Counted from the first letter of the stretch, positions 51,864 to 62,402 are shown. The stretch: 64,000 bases of DNA from Paenibacillus urinalis (GCF_028747985.1 NZ_CP118108.1:3539501-3603500), one strand, 5' to 3'. Notes: generated from the sequence alone by a model not told the origin. Made by a program: numbers and translations.

Positions 51864-54317
51864 TTAGGATGACGTATCATCCGCCCGATTATCTATGATC
51901 TGTACAATTGAGTCATTCTTCTCTACGCTGACCAGCGCTTTGCCAGTACTTCGCTTATCAGAGATCGGTGCCGATTCTGTAGAAAATCCAAGCATTTTGC
52001 CTTGATCTGTCAACGCGAGCAGCCGCAACGGTTCTTTGACATGGTATGCAGCGACGATTTGACTGCCATTCGGCTTAACACGTTTGCCTTCCTTGAACTC
52101 GAAGGTGGCAACACCTTTGCCGCCGCGGGATTGCAGCGGATAATCAAGCAGAAGGGATCTCTTTCCATAACCAAGATCCGTTATTGTGAAGATCTCTCCT
52201 TCATCCTCATCAACCCATACCGCAGTAACGAGCTCATCCTCGTCTTTTAATTGAATACCTTTCACCCCGCCGGATACACGGCCCATTGTGTTTACTTCAT
52301 CCTCAAGGAATCTGACACTTTGGCCCAGCTTGGAGACTAGCAGAATGTGCCTTCCTCCCGTACTGAGATGGACACGGATAACCTCATCATTCGCTCCAAC
52401 CTTGCATGCGGCAACTGCGGAGGAACGCTTGGTCACGTAGTCTTTTAGCGCGGTGCGCTTAATCTGCCCTCTCCGTGTTACAAAGACGAGACTTGCCTCT
52501 TCTTGTTCGAAGCTGCGTACCGGTATAATGGTGACGACCCGATCTTCCTTCGATAATGGAATGACGTTAACAATTGCTGTTCCCGGGTCCTTCCATTTGA
52601 ATTCCGGCACCTGATGAACTGGTAGAAGGTAATATTGCCCCCGCTGTGTAAACACAAGCAAATTATCCAGCGTATTTACATCATAATAAGAAGAGATCAC
52701 ATCGCCTTCAATTACACCCGAGCTGCTCCGGTCTCCCCCTGAACGAGTAAAGGAGAGCTTACTTGTGCGCTTGATGTAACCTTCGTTGGACAATGTCACG
52801 AGCACATCCTCCGAATTGACGAGAACCTCAAGATTCACCTTCAGCTCCTCTACCTCTTCCTGAATAGAAGATCGGCGTTCTATTCCGTACTTCTCGCGGA
52901 TTTCTTTGAGTTCCTTCCGAATGATACTGATGAGCTTCCGATCACTTTCGAGAATACTCCGCAGCTCGGCGACTTTCTTCTGGATCTCATCCAGCTCTTT
53001 TTGCAGTGTAGTGATCTCTAGGTTCGTTAGACGATACAGCTGCAACGTAAGAATAGAGTCTGCCTGGCGCTCCGTAAAGCCAAACATCCATTCCAGGTTG
53101 TTCTGGGCATCCTGCCGATTCTTGGACGCTTTAATGGCTGCAATAACTTCATCCAAAATGTTAAGGGCTTTAACAAGTCCTTCAAGGACATGCGCCCGGT
53201 CCTCGGCTTTTTCGAGATCGTATTGCGTCCGATGGGTCACAACCTCGCGCTGATGTGCAATGTAAGCTTCAAGTATCGGCTTAAGCCCAAGCTGATGGGG
53301 CGCTTTATTAACGATAGCCACCATATTGAAGTTATACGTGACCTGAAGATCTGTTTTTTTGAGCAAATAGTTAAGGATCCCTTGGGCATCCGCTTCTTTC
53401 TTGAGCTCAACGACAATACGCAAGCCTTCACGCCCGCTCTCGTCACGCACTTCAGCAATACCTTCGATCTTCTTCTCCAGGCGAATCGTTTCCATCGCGG
53501 TAACCAGCCGTGACTTAACAACCTGATAAGGAATTTCGGTGATGACAATCTGCTGCTTACCGCCCCGCAAATTTTCGATTTCGGTCTTGGAACGAATATA
53601 GATGCGGCCCTTGCCTGTACGATAGGCGTCCAGAATTCCACTTCCGCCCATAATGATACCGCCTGTTGGAAAGTCCGGTCCTTTGATGAAGGTCATAATT
53701 TCTTCAAGAGAGATGGAAGGCTTCTCCATAACAGCAATACATGCATCAATCACTTCTCTTAAATTATGTGTCGGAATCTCTGTAGCGAAGCCAGACGAGA
53801 TCCCGCTTGCCCCATTCACAAGCAGATTCGGAAAACGGGATGGGAGAACAACGGGTTCTTTGGCCGTGTTATCGAAATTGTCTTTAAATAGAACTGTACG
53901 CTTCTCAATGTCGCGTAGAATTTCCATAGCAATTGGTGATAAACGTGCTTCGGTATAGCGCATTGCTGCCGCCGGATCATCATCCTGTGAGCCCCAGTTT
54001 CCATGTCCGTCGATAAGCACATGTCCCATCTTCCAAGGCTGCGCCATACGCACCATTCCCTCATAGATGGAGGAATCCCCGTGGGGATGATAATTACCCA
54101 TGACATCACCGACAGTTTTCGCAGATTTGCGGTACGGTTTGTCAGGCGTATTGTTTGAATCGTACATGGCATACAAGATACGACGCTGAACTGGCTTGAG
54201 ACCATCACGCACATCAGGTATCGCCCGATCCTGAATAATGTATTTAGAATAACGACCGAATCGATCGCCTACCACTTCTTCTAGAAATGCCGGTAAAAAC
54301 TGTTCAGATAAACTCAT
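51864..54317 (-). CDS. parC: DNA topoisomerase IV subunit A
   Basis: ParC is the DNA-cleaving subunit of the decatenating type II topoisomerase. The 817 residues include the quinolone-region helix ([20 protein letters not shown], 20 residues), the active-site tyrosine in [13 protein letters not shown], and C-terminal beta-pinwheel repeats (for example [20 protein letters not shown], 20 residues). It starts 13 bases after parE and ends in a strong terminator. Assignment as ParC rather than GyrA rests on pairing with a ParE-length partner and on the lack of the GyrA-box QxRGGKG at its usual place; the motif SRGGKG occurs late, as in other ParC/GrlA proteins. Confidence 0.92.
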   Translation of the reverse strand: MSLSEQFLPAFLEEVVGDRFGRYSKYIIQDRAIPDVRDGLKPVQRRILYAMYDSNNTPDKPYRKSAKTVGDVMGNYHPHGDSSIYEGMVRMAQPWKMGHVLIDGHGNWGSQDDDPAAAMRYTEARLSPIAMEILRDIEKRTVLFKDNFDNTAKEPVVLPSRFPNLLVNGASGISSGFATEIPTHNLREVIDACIAVMEKPSISLEEIMTFIKGPDFPTGGIIMGGSGILDAYRTGKGRIYIRSKTEIENLRGGKQQIVITEIPYQVVKSRLVTAMETIRLEKKIEGIAEVRDESGREGLRIVVELKKEADAQGILNYLLKKTDLQVTYNFNMVAIVNKAPHQLGLKPILEAYIAHQREVVTHRTQYDLEKAEDRAHVLEGLVKALNILDEVIAAIKASKNRQDAQNNLEWMFGFTERQADSILTLQLYRLTNLEITTLQKELDEIQKKVAELRSILESDRKLISIIRKELKEIREKYGIERRSSIQEEVEELKVNLEVLVNSEDVLVTLSNEGYIKRTSKLSFTRSGGDRSSSGVIEGDVISSYYDVNTLDNLLVFTQRGQYYLLPVHQVPEFKWKDPGTAIVNVIPLSKEDRVVTIIPVRSFEQEEASLVFVTRRGQIKRTALKDYVTKRSSAVAACKVGANDEVIRVHLSTGGRHILLVSKLGQSVRFLEDEVNTMGRVSGGVKGIQLKDEDELVTAVWVDEDEGEIFTITDLGYGKRSLLLDYPLQSRGGKGVATFEFKEGKRVKPNGSQIVAAYHVKEPLRLLALTDQGKMLGFSTESAPISDKRSTGKALVSVEKNDSIVQIIDNRADDTSS

Positions 54318-54329
54318 TCAAAGCACCTT

Positions 54330-56297
54330 CTATTCTTCGTACTCTGTAAAATCTACGTTTTCAACGATCCAGCGCTTACGCGGATCAACCTTATCACCCA
54401 TTAATGTGGTTACTCTTCTTTCGGCCTTGGCTGCATCTTCAATCTTCACCTGCAGTAAGGTACGAGTATCCGGATCCATCGTCGTCTCCCACAGCTGCTC
54501 CGGATTCATCTCTCCTAGACCTTTATAACGCTGTAACTCATAATTTTTGCCGAATTCCTTCAGGTAAATTTGCAGTTGATCGTCCGTAAATGCATAGCGC
54601 ACCGTTTCAAGCTTGCCGGTCTTGCGGCTGATCTTATATAGAGGAGGCTGTGCAATATACACCTTGCCTGCATCAATAAGTGGCTTCATATAGCGATAAA
54701 AGAATGTTAGCAATAATACCTGAATATGCGCGCCGTCTGTATCCGCATCCGTCATAATAATGATCTTGGAGTAATTGCTGTCTTCTACAGCAAACTCAGT
54801 GCCGATTCCTGCACCGATGGCAGACATGATCGCCCGGTATTCTTCGTTCTTCATAATATCGGCCAGCTTCGCCTTCTCCGGATTCATCGGCTTGCCCTTG
54901 AGCGGTAAAATAGCCTGAATCTTGGAATCACGTCCTTGCTTCGCTGAGCCGCCGGCAGAATCACCTTCAACGATAAACAGCTCATTACGAGAGTAATCTT
55001 TGGACTGTGCCGGTGTCAGCTTACCGCCCAGATTAGAGCTTTCGCTCCGTTTCTTACCGGATCGCATATCGTCTCTCGCTTTACGGGCCGCTTCTCTCGC
55101 TCTGGAAGCCTGAACTGCCTTCTTAATCAACGTCTGTGCAACCTGCGGATTCTCTTCGAGAAAACGCTGCATGCTCTCGGTAACAACCTGGTCCACTGTA
55201 CTGCGGGCTGACGCACTGCCGAGCTGGTCTTTGGTCTGGCCAACAAACTCTACTTCGGACATTTTCACACTGATGACAGCCATCATGCCTTCGCGGAGGT
55301 CGTTACCCTCCAAATTTTTGTCTTTTTCCTTAATCATGCTCGTACGCCGCGCATATTCATTCATGATTCGCGTATAGGCCGTCTTAAAGCCGGTTTCATG
55401 TGTTCCGCCGCCGCGTGTAGGTATAGAGTTAACGAACGATACAATCGTTTCGGTATATCCTGCGTTATACTGGATTGCAATTTCGACTTCGATATCCTCT
55501 TTTTCTGCATTGAAATGGATGACATCTGTCAGAAGATCCTTGCCTTCATTCAGATAGGCGACGAATTGACTTGCCCCACCTTCGTAGTAATACTCGTCTT
55601 GATTGCCGCTGCGCTCATCCTTAAGCACAATTCGCAGCCCTGAGTTCAGGAATGCGATCTCCTGCAGACGCTCAGCCAGTGTATCGTAGCTTAACGAGAT
55701 ACCAGATTTAAACACTTTGATGTCCGGCTTGAATCTTACCTTGGTACCGGTTTGCCGTGTGTTACCCATGACTTCAAGACCCGTAACCGGCTCCCCGACA
55801 TGCTCCGTTCCCTTCTTATCTACCCAGTATTCAAAGCGCTGCCGGTGAATCTTACCCTCTCGATAAATTTCTACCTCCAGGAACTCGGATAAAGCGTTCG
55901 TTACCGAGGCGCCGACACCATGGAGACCACCGGATTTTTTGTAACCGCCTCCGCCAAACTTTCCGCCTGCGTGCAGTATCGTATACACGACCTGGGGCGT
56001 AGGAATTCCTGTCTTGTGCATCCCTGTCGGAATGCCTCGTCCATTATCCTGCACCGTAACAGATGCGTCTTTATGTAGCGTAATTTCAATCTTGTCACAG
56101 TATTTTGCTAAATGCTCATCGACAGCGTTGTCGACAATTTCCCAGACTAAATGATGTAAGCCAGAGCTACTTGTGCTGCCAATGTACATACCCGGTCTTT
56201 TTCGTACAGCGACAAGTCCCTCCAGCACTTGAATGTCGTCTGCTCCATAACCGGTATTCCTGGATACGTCAGCAGATAGATCCATCTCTTGGGTCAT
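54330..56297 (-). CDS. parE: DNA topoisomerase IV subunit B
   Basis: The protein has 655 residues from the ATG at 56297 (GGGGGAGCATTC ahead); the frame extends eleven codons more without a site. It is the ATPase subunit, with GHKL motifs (VDNAVDEHLA, DNGRGIPTGMHKTGIPTPQV (20 residues), GGLHGVGASVTNAL) and a TOPRIM domain (LFIVEGDSAGGSAKQGRD, LKGKPMNPEKA, IIMTDADTDGAHIQVLLLTF (20 residues)). It is followed by parC. Confidence 0.95.
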   Translation of the reverse strand: MTQEMDLSADVSRNTGYGADDIQVLEGLVAVRKRPGMYIGSTSSSGLHHLVWEIVDNAVDEHLAKYCDKIEITLHKDASVTVQDNGRGIPTGMHKTGIPTPQVVYTILHAGGKFGGGGYKKSGGLHGVGASVTNALSEFLEVEIYREGKIHRQRFEYWVDKKGTEHVGEPVTGLEVMGNTRQTGTKVRFKPDIKVFKSGISLSYDTLAERLQEIAFLNSGLRIVLKDERSGNQDEYYYEGGASQFVAYLNEGKDLLTDVIHFNAEKEDIEVEIAIQYNAGYTETIVSFVNSIPTRGGGTHETGFKTAYTRIMNEYARRTSMIKEKDKNLEGNDLREGMMAVISVKMSEVEFVGQTKDQLGSASARSTVDQVVTESMQRFLEENPQVAQTLIKKAVQASRAREAARKARDDMRSGKKRSESSNLGGKLTPAQSKDYSRNELFIVEGDSAGGSAKQGRDSKIQAILPLKGKPMNPEKAKLADIMKNEEYRAIMSAIGAGIGTEFAVEDSNYSKIIIMTDADTDGAHIQVLLLTFFYRYMKPLIDAGKVYIAQPPLYKISRKTGKLETVRYAFTDDQLQIYLKEFGKNYELQRYKGLGEMNPEQLWETTMDPDTRTLLQVKIEDAAKAERRVTTLMGDKVDPRKRWIVENVDFTEYEE

Positions 56298-56367
56298 GAA
56301 TGCTCCCCCTCTTATGCCTTCACTCTTCATGAATGATCACACTTTTAAAATTTATTTAGATAAATGA

Positions 56368-56451
56368 ATCAATTTCATAATACCTTTAGCTGCTTCAATC
56401 AAGGGTATATATCGTTTCAAATTCACCTTTTTAATGATTTATGAAATTGAT
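56368..56451. repeat. Inverted-repeat element, copy 1
   Basis: ATCAATTTCATAA (56368-56380) and TTATGAAATTGAT (56439-56451) are perfect 13-base arms 58 bases apart. The arm is shared with a second element at 59651-59692; the two copies flank the ABC/GDSL gene block. Confidence 0.6.
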
Positions 56452-56537
56452 AGAGATAAAGAACGAATAAAGTTGTCTTCAAGCTATGCTGTTCTCAGCT
56501 TAAAAATGCAAACAGATGTTTCTTATCCTTGTCCATT

Positions 56538-57527
56538 TTAATTCAAGATATCCCGTTTCGTAAAGACAAGGAATGAAACAACCAGTGAACTTATCCCCCA
56601 TACACTCAGTACACAGAGCGAAAATAGAAGCGTCATGCCTTCTATTGGCGGCAAATTCCCGGCTAAATAACCAGTCAGATTTAAATTTACCATGAATAAA
56701 TATTTTGCGCTGTCCCAAGAGGAGGCCATATTCGTCAATATTGTGCCGGCGATCAGTGCGGCCATCATAATGACGATGCTTGCGGATGTGCTTTTTACAA
56801 GGGTAGATACCATAAAGGACAGCACTGCCACAATGATACTGACAAACCATATCAATCCGGACTGCATCAGCAGATACTCCCACTGCTCCACCGCATGCAC
56901 TTTGCTCATATCCACATCAGAGCCATGAATCTGAAACCCGGTAAAGATGGGGAAGGTAAAGCCCTTAAATCCGAAAAACAGACCTGAAATAAGATAACAA
57001 ATGACAAATACAGCAAGAACAATAAGCGATACAAACATCAGCAGTGTGATTAGTTTGCTCAGCAGAACCTTCCAACGCTTGACGGGTCTTGTAAGCAGCA
57101 TCTTAATCGTCCCCGTCGTCCTCTCGCCGGATACGAGATCAGAAGCCATGGCAACCACAAGCAGAGGAATAAACAAATTGATGGAATTGTTCATGAACTC
57201 TCTCGTAAACGTGACTCCGCTCGGTTCATTCGGATTGATATCGTGATCTAAATAGTACTGAAGCTGTTGAATGTATATTCGCCGATATTGCTTCCACTCT
57301 TCCGGCACACGATCACTGCCTAGTGAATTCTGATTATCCGTGATTGCCTGCTGCATTTCAAGCCGCCAGTCATGCCCGAACTTTTCACGTTTTGTTTCAG
57401 CTTCTCTCATCTGCGCGTACGTAAACATCGGTGTTAATACGACTAATACCAGCAGAATGACATAAAACCTCTTTTTCTTGATCATTTTAATTACTTCATT
57501 TCGAACAAGAGGCAGCACACTATTCAA
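56538..57527 (-). CDS. ABC-2 type transporter permease
   Basis: This membrane protein of about 329 residues has one N-terminal segment (RFYVILLVLVVLTPMFTYAQ, 20 residues), a large extracytoplasmic loop (about 40-115), and five further hydrophobic segments. The arrangement of ABC-2 exporters is seen with LVSGERTTGTIKMLLTRPVK (20 residues), the conserved coupling motif E(K)..G.....L..P. TTG 57527 is five bases after AAGGTGA; the GTG at 57536 is an alternative. The 5' end overlaps the ATPase gene. The substrate is unknown. Confidence 0.85.
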   Translation of the reverse strand: MNSVLPLVRNEVIKMIKKKRFYVILLVLVVLTPMFTYAQMREAETKREKFGHDWRLEMQQAITDNQNSLGSDRVPEEWKQYRRIYIQQLQYYLDHDINPNEPSGVTFTREFMNNSINLFIPLLVVAMASDLVSGERTTGTIKMLLTRPVKRWKVLLSKLITLLMFVSLIVLAVFVICYLISGLFFGFKGFTFPIFTGFQIHGSDVDMSKVHAVEQWEYLLMQSGLIWFVSIIVAVLSFMVSTLVKSTSASIVIMMAALIAGTILTNMASSWDSAKYLFMVNLNLTGYLAGNLPPIEGMTLLFSLCVLSVWGISSLVVSFLVFTKRDILN

Positions 57528-58485
57528 ACAATTCACCTTCTGTCATCTTCAAAAATAATTGTTCGAGCGTAGGATTTACTTTTTGTACTCCTTCTACTTG
57601 AATTCCGGCACGCACCATAGTTCTTACCAGATCCGGAATCAGACCTTCGGGCATTTCCGTAATAATGGCGTTATTGCCCAGGCTTGCCGTCAAAGTATCA
57701 TCCAGCATGCTCGTATCCGCAAGCTCTCTAACCTGCGGATGGCTGAGCAGCCAGCGGACCCCTTCTTCCCTGGGAGATAAATGCCAGATCGTAATATTGC
57801 TGTGATCCTCAATGAGCTCATCAACCTTGCCTACTGTAAGAATCTCTCCGTTACTTATAATCGCAACTCTATCACACATAAGCTGAATCTCGCTAAGCAA
57901 ATGGCTGCTGACAAACACTGCAAGTCCTTCATCCGCAAGCTTGCGTATAAAAGCTCTGAGCTCCTTGATCCCCTTTGGATCAAGTCCATTGGTCGGCTCA
58001 TCCAGAATTAACAGCTTCGGATCACCAAGAAGGGCTTGGGCAATGCCCAGTCTCTGTCTCATGCCAAGAGAATATGTACTGACTTTCTCGTGAATTCGCT
58101 GATCAAGACCCACAATATGGGCAACTTCATTAATGCGTTCTTCGGTAATACCTGGCTGCATTCTCGCAAAATGCTCTAAATTTTCATATCCGGTCAGGTA
58201 GGAGTACATTTCTGGATTCTCCACGATGGAGCCTACATACTTCAGCGCTTGCTCCGGTTGTCGATGCACAGAATATCCGCATACACTCACTACTCCCTTC
58301 GTGGGCTTGATCAAGTCCACCAGCATACGAATCGTCGTAGTCTTCCCTGCTCCATTGGGACCTAGGAAGCCGAATACTTCTCCAGCACGAACCTCAAATG
58401 AAACATCCTTGATAATCCACTTTTTCTTAATCTTCTTCTTTAAGTGCTCAACTGACAACACAATCTCACTCGTATTATTCGTCAT
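57520..58485 (-). CDS. ABC transporter ATPase (ABC-2 exporter type)
   Basis: The protein has 321 residues from the ATG at 58485 (GGTGGAGTCAG upstream); a much longer frame is a run-through of the preceding gene. The nucleotide-binding domain has Walker A GPNGAGKTTTIRML, Q-loop GSIVENPEMYSYLTG, signature YSLGMRQRLGIAQ, Walker B LLILDEPTNGLDP and H-loop VSSHLLSE. The C-terminal 90 residues form the regulatory tail typical of bacitracin/lantibiotic-type transporters. It overlaps the GDSL gene by 11 bases and the permease gene by a few bases. Confidence 0.9.
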   Translation of the reverse strand: MTNNTSEIVLSVEHLKKKIKKKWIIKDVSFEVRAGEVFGFLGPNGAGKTTTIRMLVDLIKPTKGVVSVCGYSVHRQPEQALKYVGSIVENPEMYSYLTGYENLEHFARMQPGITEERINEVAHIVGLDQRIHEKVSTYSLGMRQRLGIAQALLGDPKLLILDEPTNGLDPKGIKELRAFIRKLADEGLAVFVSSHLLSEIQLMCDRVAIISNGEILTVGKVDELIEDHSNITIWHLSPREEGVRWLLSHPQVRELADTSMLDDTLTASLGNNAIITEMPEGLIPDLVRTMVRAGIQVEGVQKVNPTLEQLFLKMTEGELFE

Positions 58486-59335
58486 CTGACTCCACCCTTT
58501 GACCATGTACATCATGAATTCCCAGCACTTCAATGATCCGTTCAGCGATTTCCTCATATCCCTGTGCATTGGGATGAAAATGATCGGAAGCCAGCAATTG
58601 CGGAACACTATGCTCAAATAGATCAAACGTTTCCGCCATCATCATCTGATCATCTGTATTAATAAGCTGCAGCGCCTGACTATTCCAAGCAGATACCACG
58701 GTATTACCCAGCAGCTTCATATCAGGCAAATCACTGAAGGGATTATATAAACCCACATATACGATCCAGGCTTCTGGATTAATATCCGCAATTTTTCGTA
58801 AAATTTCTTTGAGATTCGTTGTCGCAGCCGGCAAAGTATCATACAGCTCTTCAGCATCAGGCAGCTCAGCTGCTCCCTCTTCATACGCCTCAGCTGCCTT
58901 GAATAAGTCATTGCCTCCAATGGACAGCAGAATTAAATTAGATTGCTTTAATACGTACTGTACTCCCGTCTCATCCAGCTGCGGCAGCAGCCCTTCTGTA
59001 GTCAAACCATTAATGGCCAGATTGGCTGTAACTCGAACCTCATTCTCTTCATCCTGCAGCATTCCAACCACACGTCGAATAAAGCCTTTACCATCGTCAT
59101 CTCCGGTTCCCTTCGCAAGAGAATCTCCAATGGCTGCTACTTTTATTTCTGCACTTTGCTCCAGCGGCGCTGCCAACGGTACTTCACGATCTGCCCCTTC
59201 ATCTTCCATAAGTACGGTATTCCCCGATGGAGCGATAATATCCTGCACCGCCAAGACAAAACCGGTGACAAGAATAATGGTCACTATCATTGAAGCAGTA
59301 CTTACAATTGCCCATATTTTTGTTGAAGATTTCAC
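58475..59335 (-). CDS. SGNH/GDSL-family hydrolase, membrane-anchored
   Basis: The 286-residue protein has an N-terminal membrane anchor (about 8-31, IVSTASMIVTIILVTGFVLA, 20 residues), then an extracytoplasmic SGNH hydrolase: block I AAIGDSLAKGTGDD (catalytic Ser), block III LLSIGGNDLFKA (Asn) and block V DHFHPNAQGYEEIA (Asp, His). It is probably an esterase or lipase acting on envelope lipids or acyl groups. It starts with GTG after GGAAGGTCCTT. It is the first gene of the operon with the ABC exporter. Confidence 0.9.
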   Translation of the reverse strand: MKSSTKIWAIVSTASMIVTIILVTGFVLAVQDIIAPSGNTVLMEDEGADREVPLAAPLEQSAEIKVAAIGDSLAKGTGDDDGKGFIRRVVGMLQDEENEVRVTANLAINGLTTEGLLPQLDETGVQYVLKQSNLILLSIGGNDLFKAAEAYEEGAAELPDAEELYDTLPAATTNLKEILRKIADINPEAWIVYVGLYNPFSDLPDMKLLGNTVVSAWNSQALQLINTDDQMMMAETFDLFEHSVPQLLASDHFHPNAQGYEEIAERIIEVLGIHDVHGQRVESDDE

Positions 59336-59533
59336 AAGGACCTTCCCTCCACAACAATTTATTCATCATATTCCTGATAAAAAGTACTTAATGAGGTTAT
59401 ATGCAAAAACCGGATTATTAGGATCGTCCAAATTCACTCTAAATTTACAACCCGAAAATGAATTATTTTCATATTGTAAAAGCGTTCTAATGATAAACAT
59501 AAAACTTCAGGCCTCGATTTGCAAATAATCACC

Positions 59534-59561
59534 AAAAAAAAGAACCTCCGGTTACGGAGAT
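59534..59561 (-). terminator. Terminator downstream of the CAP-domain gene
   Basis: On the minus strand CTCCG-TAAC-CGGAG is followed by GTTCTTTTTTTT; the stem is short but the T run is long. Confidence 0.55.
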
Positions 59562-59650
59562 CCCAAAACAACAGCATAATATGTTTGCACCTAAAAAATA
59601 TGGCATTTTGCTTGAGATGACTTAAGGGTCATTTAAAGCCTTACTAACTG

Positions 59651-59692
59651 AATCAATTTCATATTACCTTGATAATGCGTTATGAAATTCAT
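59651..59692. repeat. Inverted-repeat element, copy 2
   Basis: AATCAATTTCATA (59651-59663) and TTATGAAATTCAT (59680-59692) repeat the arms of the element at 56368-56451 in a shorter form, immediately after the CAP gene stop. The two copies also share the following ATTACCTT-like sequence and an AATG.(G/T)TTATGAAATT end. Confidence 0.55.
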
Positions 59693-59703
59693 TTGACAAA
59701 AAC

Positions 59704-60471
59704 TTATTTTCCGACAAATTCCTGAGCCCAGTAACCATTCACATACCCTACACCAATAAGTGTAAAGTTTTTGTTCATGATGTTGGCTTTGTGTCCAGGA
59801 CTGTTCATCCATGCTTTAACTACTTCAGCAGGTGTTTTTTGCCCTTTGGCAATGTTCTCACCAGCATAGCTGTAGCTGATACCGAAAGTCTTCATCATAT
59901 CGAATGGAGAACCGTAAGTTGGAGATGTGTGACTGAAGTAATTGTTGTCACTCATGTCCTTCGCTTTCGCTACGGCCATTTTTGTCAGATTCGTATGAAT
60001 TGTAAGTGGTTTGAGACCACCTGCTGCACGTTCCTTGTTAACCAAGGCAACAACTTCCTTCGCATATGCGGAGACAACAGAGCTGGAGTCTGTAGAAGTG
60101 TTACCAGAGCCAGAATTGGAACCAGTGTTAGATCCCGTATTGGAACCAGTGTTAGATCCGGTGTTAGATCCGTTGCTAGATCCTGTTTCAGATCCAGTAT
60201 TCGAGCCTGTGTTAGATCCTGTATCCGGTTTTTGAGTTGTGTTACCACCAACGGTAATGACTTTCCCGCCGATCGTAATCGTGTTACCATCAACCTTCAC
60301 GTCATGACCATTTTCCTTAAGGAAATCTAAAATGGATTGCTGATAGCTTTCGAGCTTATCCTTAGCTGGAGAAGCGGAAGCTACACCAGCGCCTGGCAGA
60401 AGCATTCCTGCTGCAAGAACTGCACTCAAGCTACCAGCGATGACTGTTTTCTTAATAGACGATCTCTTCAA
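59704..60471 (-). CDS. Secreted CAP-domain (SCP/YkwD-like) protein
   Basis: The 255-residue protein starts with TTG after AGGAGCTGATATTT. The signal peptide (about 1-33, ending near GVASASPA) is followed by a short domain (about 35-75). A linker of five to seven near-perfect GSNTGS repeats (about 85-120) leads to a CAP domain (about 130-255) with VNKERAAGGLKPL, HTSPTYGSPFDMM, GENIAKGQKTP, WMNSPGHKANIMN and the C-terminal GYWAQEFVG. This is the pattern of Bacillus YkwD/SafA-like secreted proteins; enzymatic activity is unproven. Confidence 0.92.
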   Translation of the reverse strand: MKRSSIKKTVIAGSLSAVLAAGMLLPGAGVASASPAKDKLESYQQSILDFLKENGHDVKVDGNTITIGGKVITVGGNTTQKPDTGSNTGSNTGSETGSSNGSNTGSNTGSNTGSNTGSNSGSGNTSTDSSSVVSAYAKEVVALVNKERAAGGLKPLTIHTNLTKMAVAKAKDMSDNNYFSHTSPTYGSPFDMMKTFGISYSYAGENIAKGQKTPAEVVKAWMNSPGHKANIMNKNFTLIGVGYVNGYWAQEFVGK

Positions 60472-60497
60472 AAATATCAGCTCCTAGTTATGAAATA

Positions 60498-60511
60498 TTA
60501 CAATTTTGTAA
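60498..60511. promoter_or_regulatory. Palindrome in the CAP gene leader
   Basis: TTACAATTTTGTAA is a perfect palindrome about 14 bases upstream of the ribosome-binding site of the CAP gene. A second imperfect inverted repeat (ATTTTGGT at 60562-60569, ACCAAAAT at 60588-60595) lies further upstream. Either may be a regulator site. Confidence 0.4.
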
Positions 60512-60682
60512 CTGGTATGTTTAGGATTATAACAGCACTTTTTCGATTTGTTAACCCATAAATTTTGGTAAAGGTTAAATTTACGTAACCAAAATGTAAT
60601 AATTCCGACAGCTTGAACGATTCCATTCTGCTAGATTTACACTCTTCACTTCATAGTTTTGACCTGCGTAAAATGCGGAAAC

Positions 60683-60714
60683 AAAAAAACCTAACGATCA
60701 GAGATCGTTAGGTT
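60683..60714 (-). terminator. Terminator after the GNAT-purT operon
   Basis: On the minus strand AACCTAACGATC and GATCGTTAGGTT form a perfect 12-base stem with a short loop and are followed by a T run. Confidence 0.9.
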
Positions 60715-60769
60715 AAGTTAGCAGTGTCTTATTAGAGACCTGCCTGACATATAATATGATCTATTCGGA

Positions 60770-61225
60770 TTACAGCTTCTTGCTGAACCGGTATCCATGT
60801 TTCGTAAAGCCAAGATGCTCATAAAAACTGTAAGACGGCTTATGCTGCTCTCGATTGCCCTCGATAATAAGCAGTTTCTGACTGCCGTGCTCGCTTGCCC
60901 AAGATTCCGCATATTCCAAAAGTCTACGGCCAATACCTTCTCCGCGATGCGCTTTGCATACAATCAAAGATGTAATTTGTGCCGCTTGTTCTGGATCTGA
61001 ATGCGTTTGAACACACTGCAGACCTAGCATTCCTACAACCTCTCCATCCATTTCCGCCACCAGCATACAGGTATTATCATTCACCTGGGCAGATTCAATC
61101 CTCTCCCGCATAACTCCTGGCGTCGTTGGATAGCTGACCTCATGCATGAGATGTGTAACACACTCTGCATCCTGCTTCTCACATGAGCGAATGGTCAGAA
61201 CTGGGGCTTCTACATTACTTAACAT
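60770..61225 (-). CDS. GNAT-family N-acetyltransferase
   Basis: The 151-residue protein has the GNAT acetyl-CoA loop: [20 protein letters not shown] (20 residues, [10 protein letters not shown] is motif A), and the C-terminal [16 protein letters not shown] (motif B). The acceptor is unknown. The start, with GGAGGTAAACC, overlaps the purT end by 11 bases, so the two are one operon. Confidence 0.88.
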   Translation of the reverse strand: MLSNVEAPVLTIRSCEKQDAECVTHLMHEVSYPTTPGVMRERIESAQVNDNTCMLVAEMDGEVVGMLGLQCVQTHSDPEQAAQITSLIVCKAHRGEGIGRRLLEYAESWASEHGSQKLLIIEGNREQHKPSYSFYEHLGFTKHGYRFSKKL

Positions 61226-62402
61226 GGTTTACCTCCACTTTCAGCAAATTTGCGGCCTGTGTTGCCGTTTGGCGTGCTTCTTCTACACTGCTGGCTGCAC
61301 TGAGTGCAACAGCCATTCTTCTTCCAACCTTCGTCTCAGGCTTGCCAAATATACGAACCTGGGTACGAGGCAGAGCGAGTGCTTCCGGAACACCTTGAAT
61401 CATATAAGATGCTGTAATTTCATCTGCCTTCAGCGTTGCAGACGCTCCGGGTGTCAATAGTTCAACACCGGTCACCGGAAAACCGAGAACTGCTCTTACG
61501 TGAAGGGCAAATTCCGATAAATCTTGCGTAACCATCGTTACCATCCCTGTATCATGCGGCCGAGGAGAAACTTCACTGAATATGACTCCTTCTCTTGTCA
61601 AGAAGAGTTCTACGCCAAACAATCCATATCCACCAAGCTCGTCTGTAATACGCTTAGCGATTTGCTGTGCTTGGATCAGCTGTTCCTCGTTCATGAAATG
61701 GGGCTGCCAAGATTCTACATAATCTCCATCCTTCTGTATGTGTCCAATGGGAGGACAAAATACAGTACCAGATGAGGAACGAACCGTAAGCAGCGTGATC
61801 TCGCTCTCAAATTCAACAAAAGCTTCTACAATGACACGTGTTGCAATAGCCCTGGCTCCTTCTAGTGCAGCATTCCAGCTTGCTGACGCCTCCTCTGGAG
61901 CACGGCATACCGTTTGTCCCTTGCCAGAAGAGCTCATAAGTGGTTTGACAACACAAGGTGTACCGAGTTCTTGAACTGCCTTCTCTAGTTCTTCCAGACT
62001 ATCTGCAAAACGATAGGCTGCCGTAGGCAAGCCCAGCTCTTCAGCTGCTAACCGGCGTATACCTTCACGATCCATTGTAAGTCTAGTTGCTCTTGCAGTA
62101 GGTACAACCCGAAATCCCTCTTGTTCAAGCTCTAGGAGTGCCTCTGTGGCGATCGCCTCGATCTCGGGAATGATAAAATCAGGCTGCTCCTTTCGAATCA
62201 AATCTTTGAGTGCTTCTGCATTCAGCATGTCAATACAGTAGGACCTATGGGCGACCTGCATTGCAGGAGCATGGTCGTAGCGATCAACTGCAATTGTCTC
62301 TACACCCAGTCTTTGTGCCTCTATAACGACTTCTTTGCCCAGTTCACCGCTGCCAAGCAGCAGCATTTTTTTGGTTTCTGCCGAAAAAGGAGCACCCCAC
62401 AT
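61215..62402 (-). CDS. purT: Formate-dependent phosphoribosylglycinamide formyltransferase
   Basis: PurT formylates GAR in purine synthesis using formate and ATP, bypassing the folate-dependent PurN. The 395-residue ATP-grasp protein matches Escherichia coli PurT along its length: [20 protein letters not shown] (20 residues), [15 protein letters not shown] [48 protein letters not shown] and [20 protein letters not shown] (20 residues). Upstream 130 bases show no convincing purine riboswitch. Confidence 0.96.
   Translation of the reverse strand: MWGAPFSAETKKMLLLGSGELGKEVVIEAQRLGVETIAVDRYDHAPAMQVAHRSYCIDMLNAEALKDLIRKEQPDFIIPEIEAIATEALLELEQEGFRVVPTARATRLTMDREGIRRLAAEELGLPTAAYRFADSLEELEKAVQELGTPCVVKPLMSSSGKGQTVCRAPEEASASWNAALEGARAIATRVIVEAFVEFESEITLLTVRSSSGTVFCPPIGHIQKDGDYVESWQPHFMNEEQLIQAQQIAKRITDELGGYGLFGVELFLTREGVIFSEVSPRPHDTGMVTMVTQDLSEFALHVRAVLGFPVTGVELLTPGASATLKADEITASYMIQGVPEALALPRTQVRIFGKPETKVGRRMAVALSAASSVEEARQTATQAANLLKVEVNHVK

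Larger units (their letters stand above)
59336..59703. other. Intergenic region between the CAP gene and the GDSL operon
   Basis: No gene is seen in this stretch of nearly 370 bases. It contains the CAP-gene terminator (59534-59561) and the second inverted-repeat copy (59651-59692); the GDSL operon promoter should lie at its left end. Confidence 0.5.

Noticed and set aside
60085-60235. CRISPR-like array
   Set aside because: The repeats are short, contiguous and in frame with the CAP-domain gene; they encode a Ser/Thr/Asn linker without spacers.
59791-60330. Plus-strand open frame opposite the CAP gene
   Set aside because: It is a shadow frame created by the repetitive codons of the real gene, with no ribosome-binding site.
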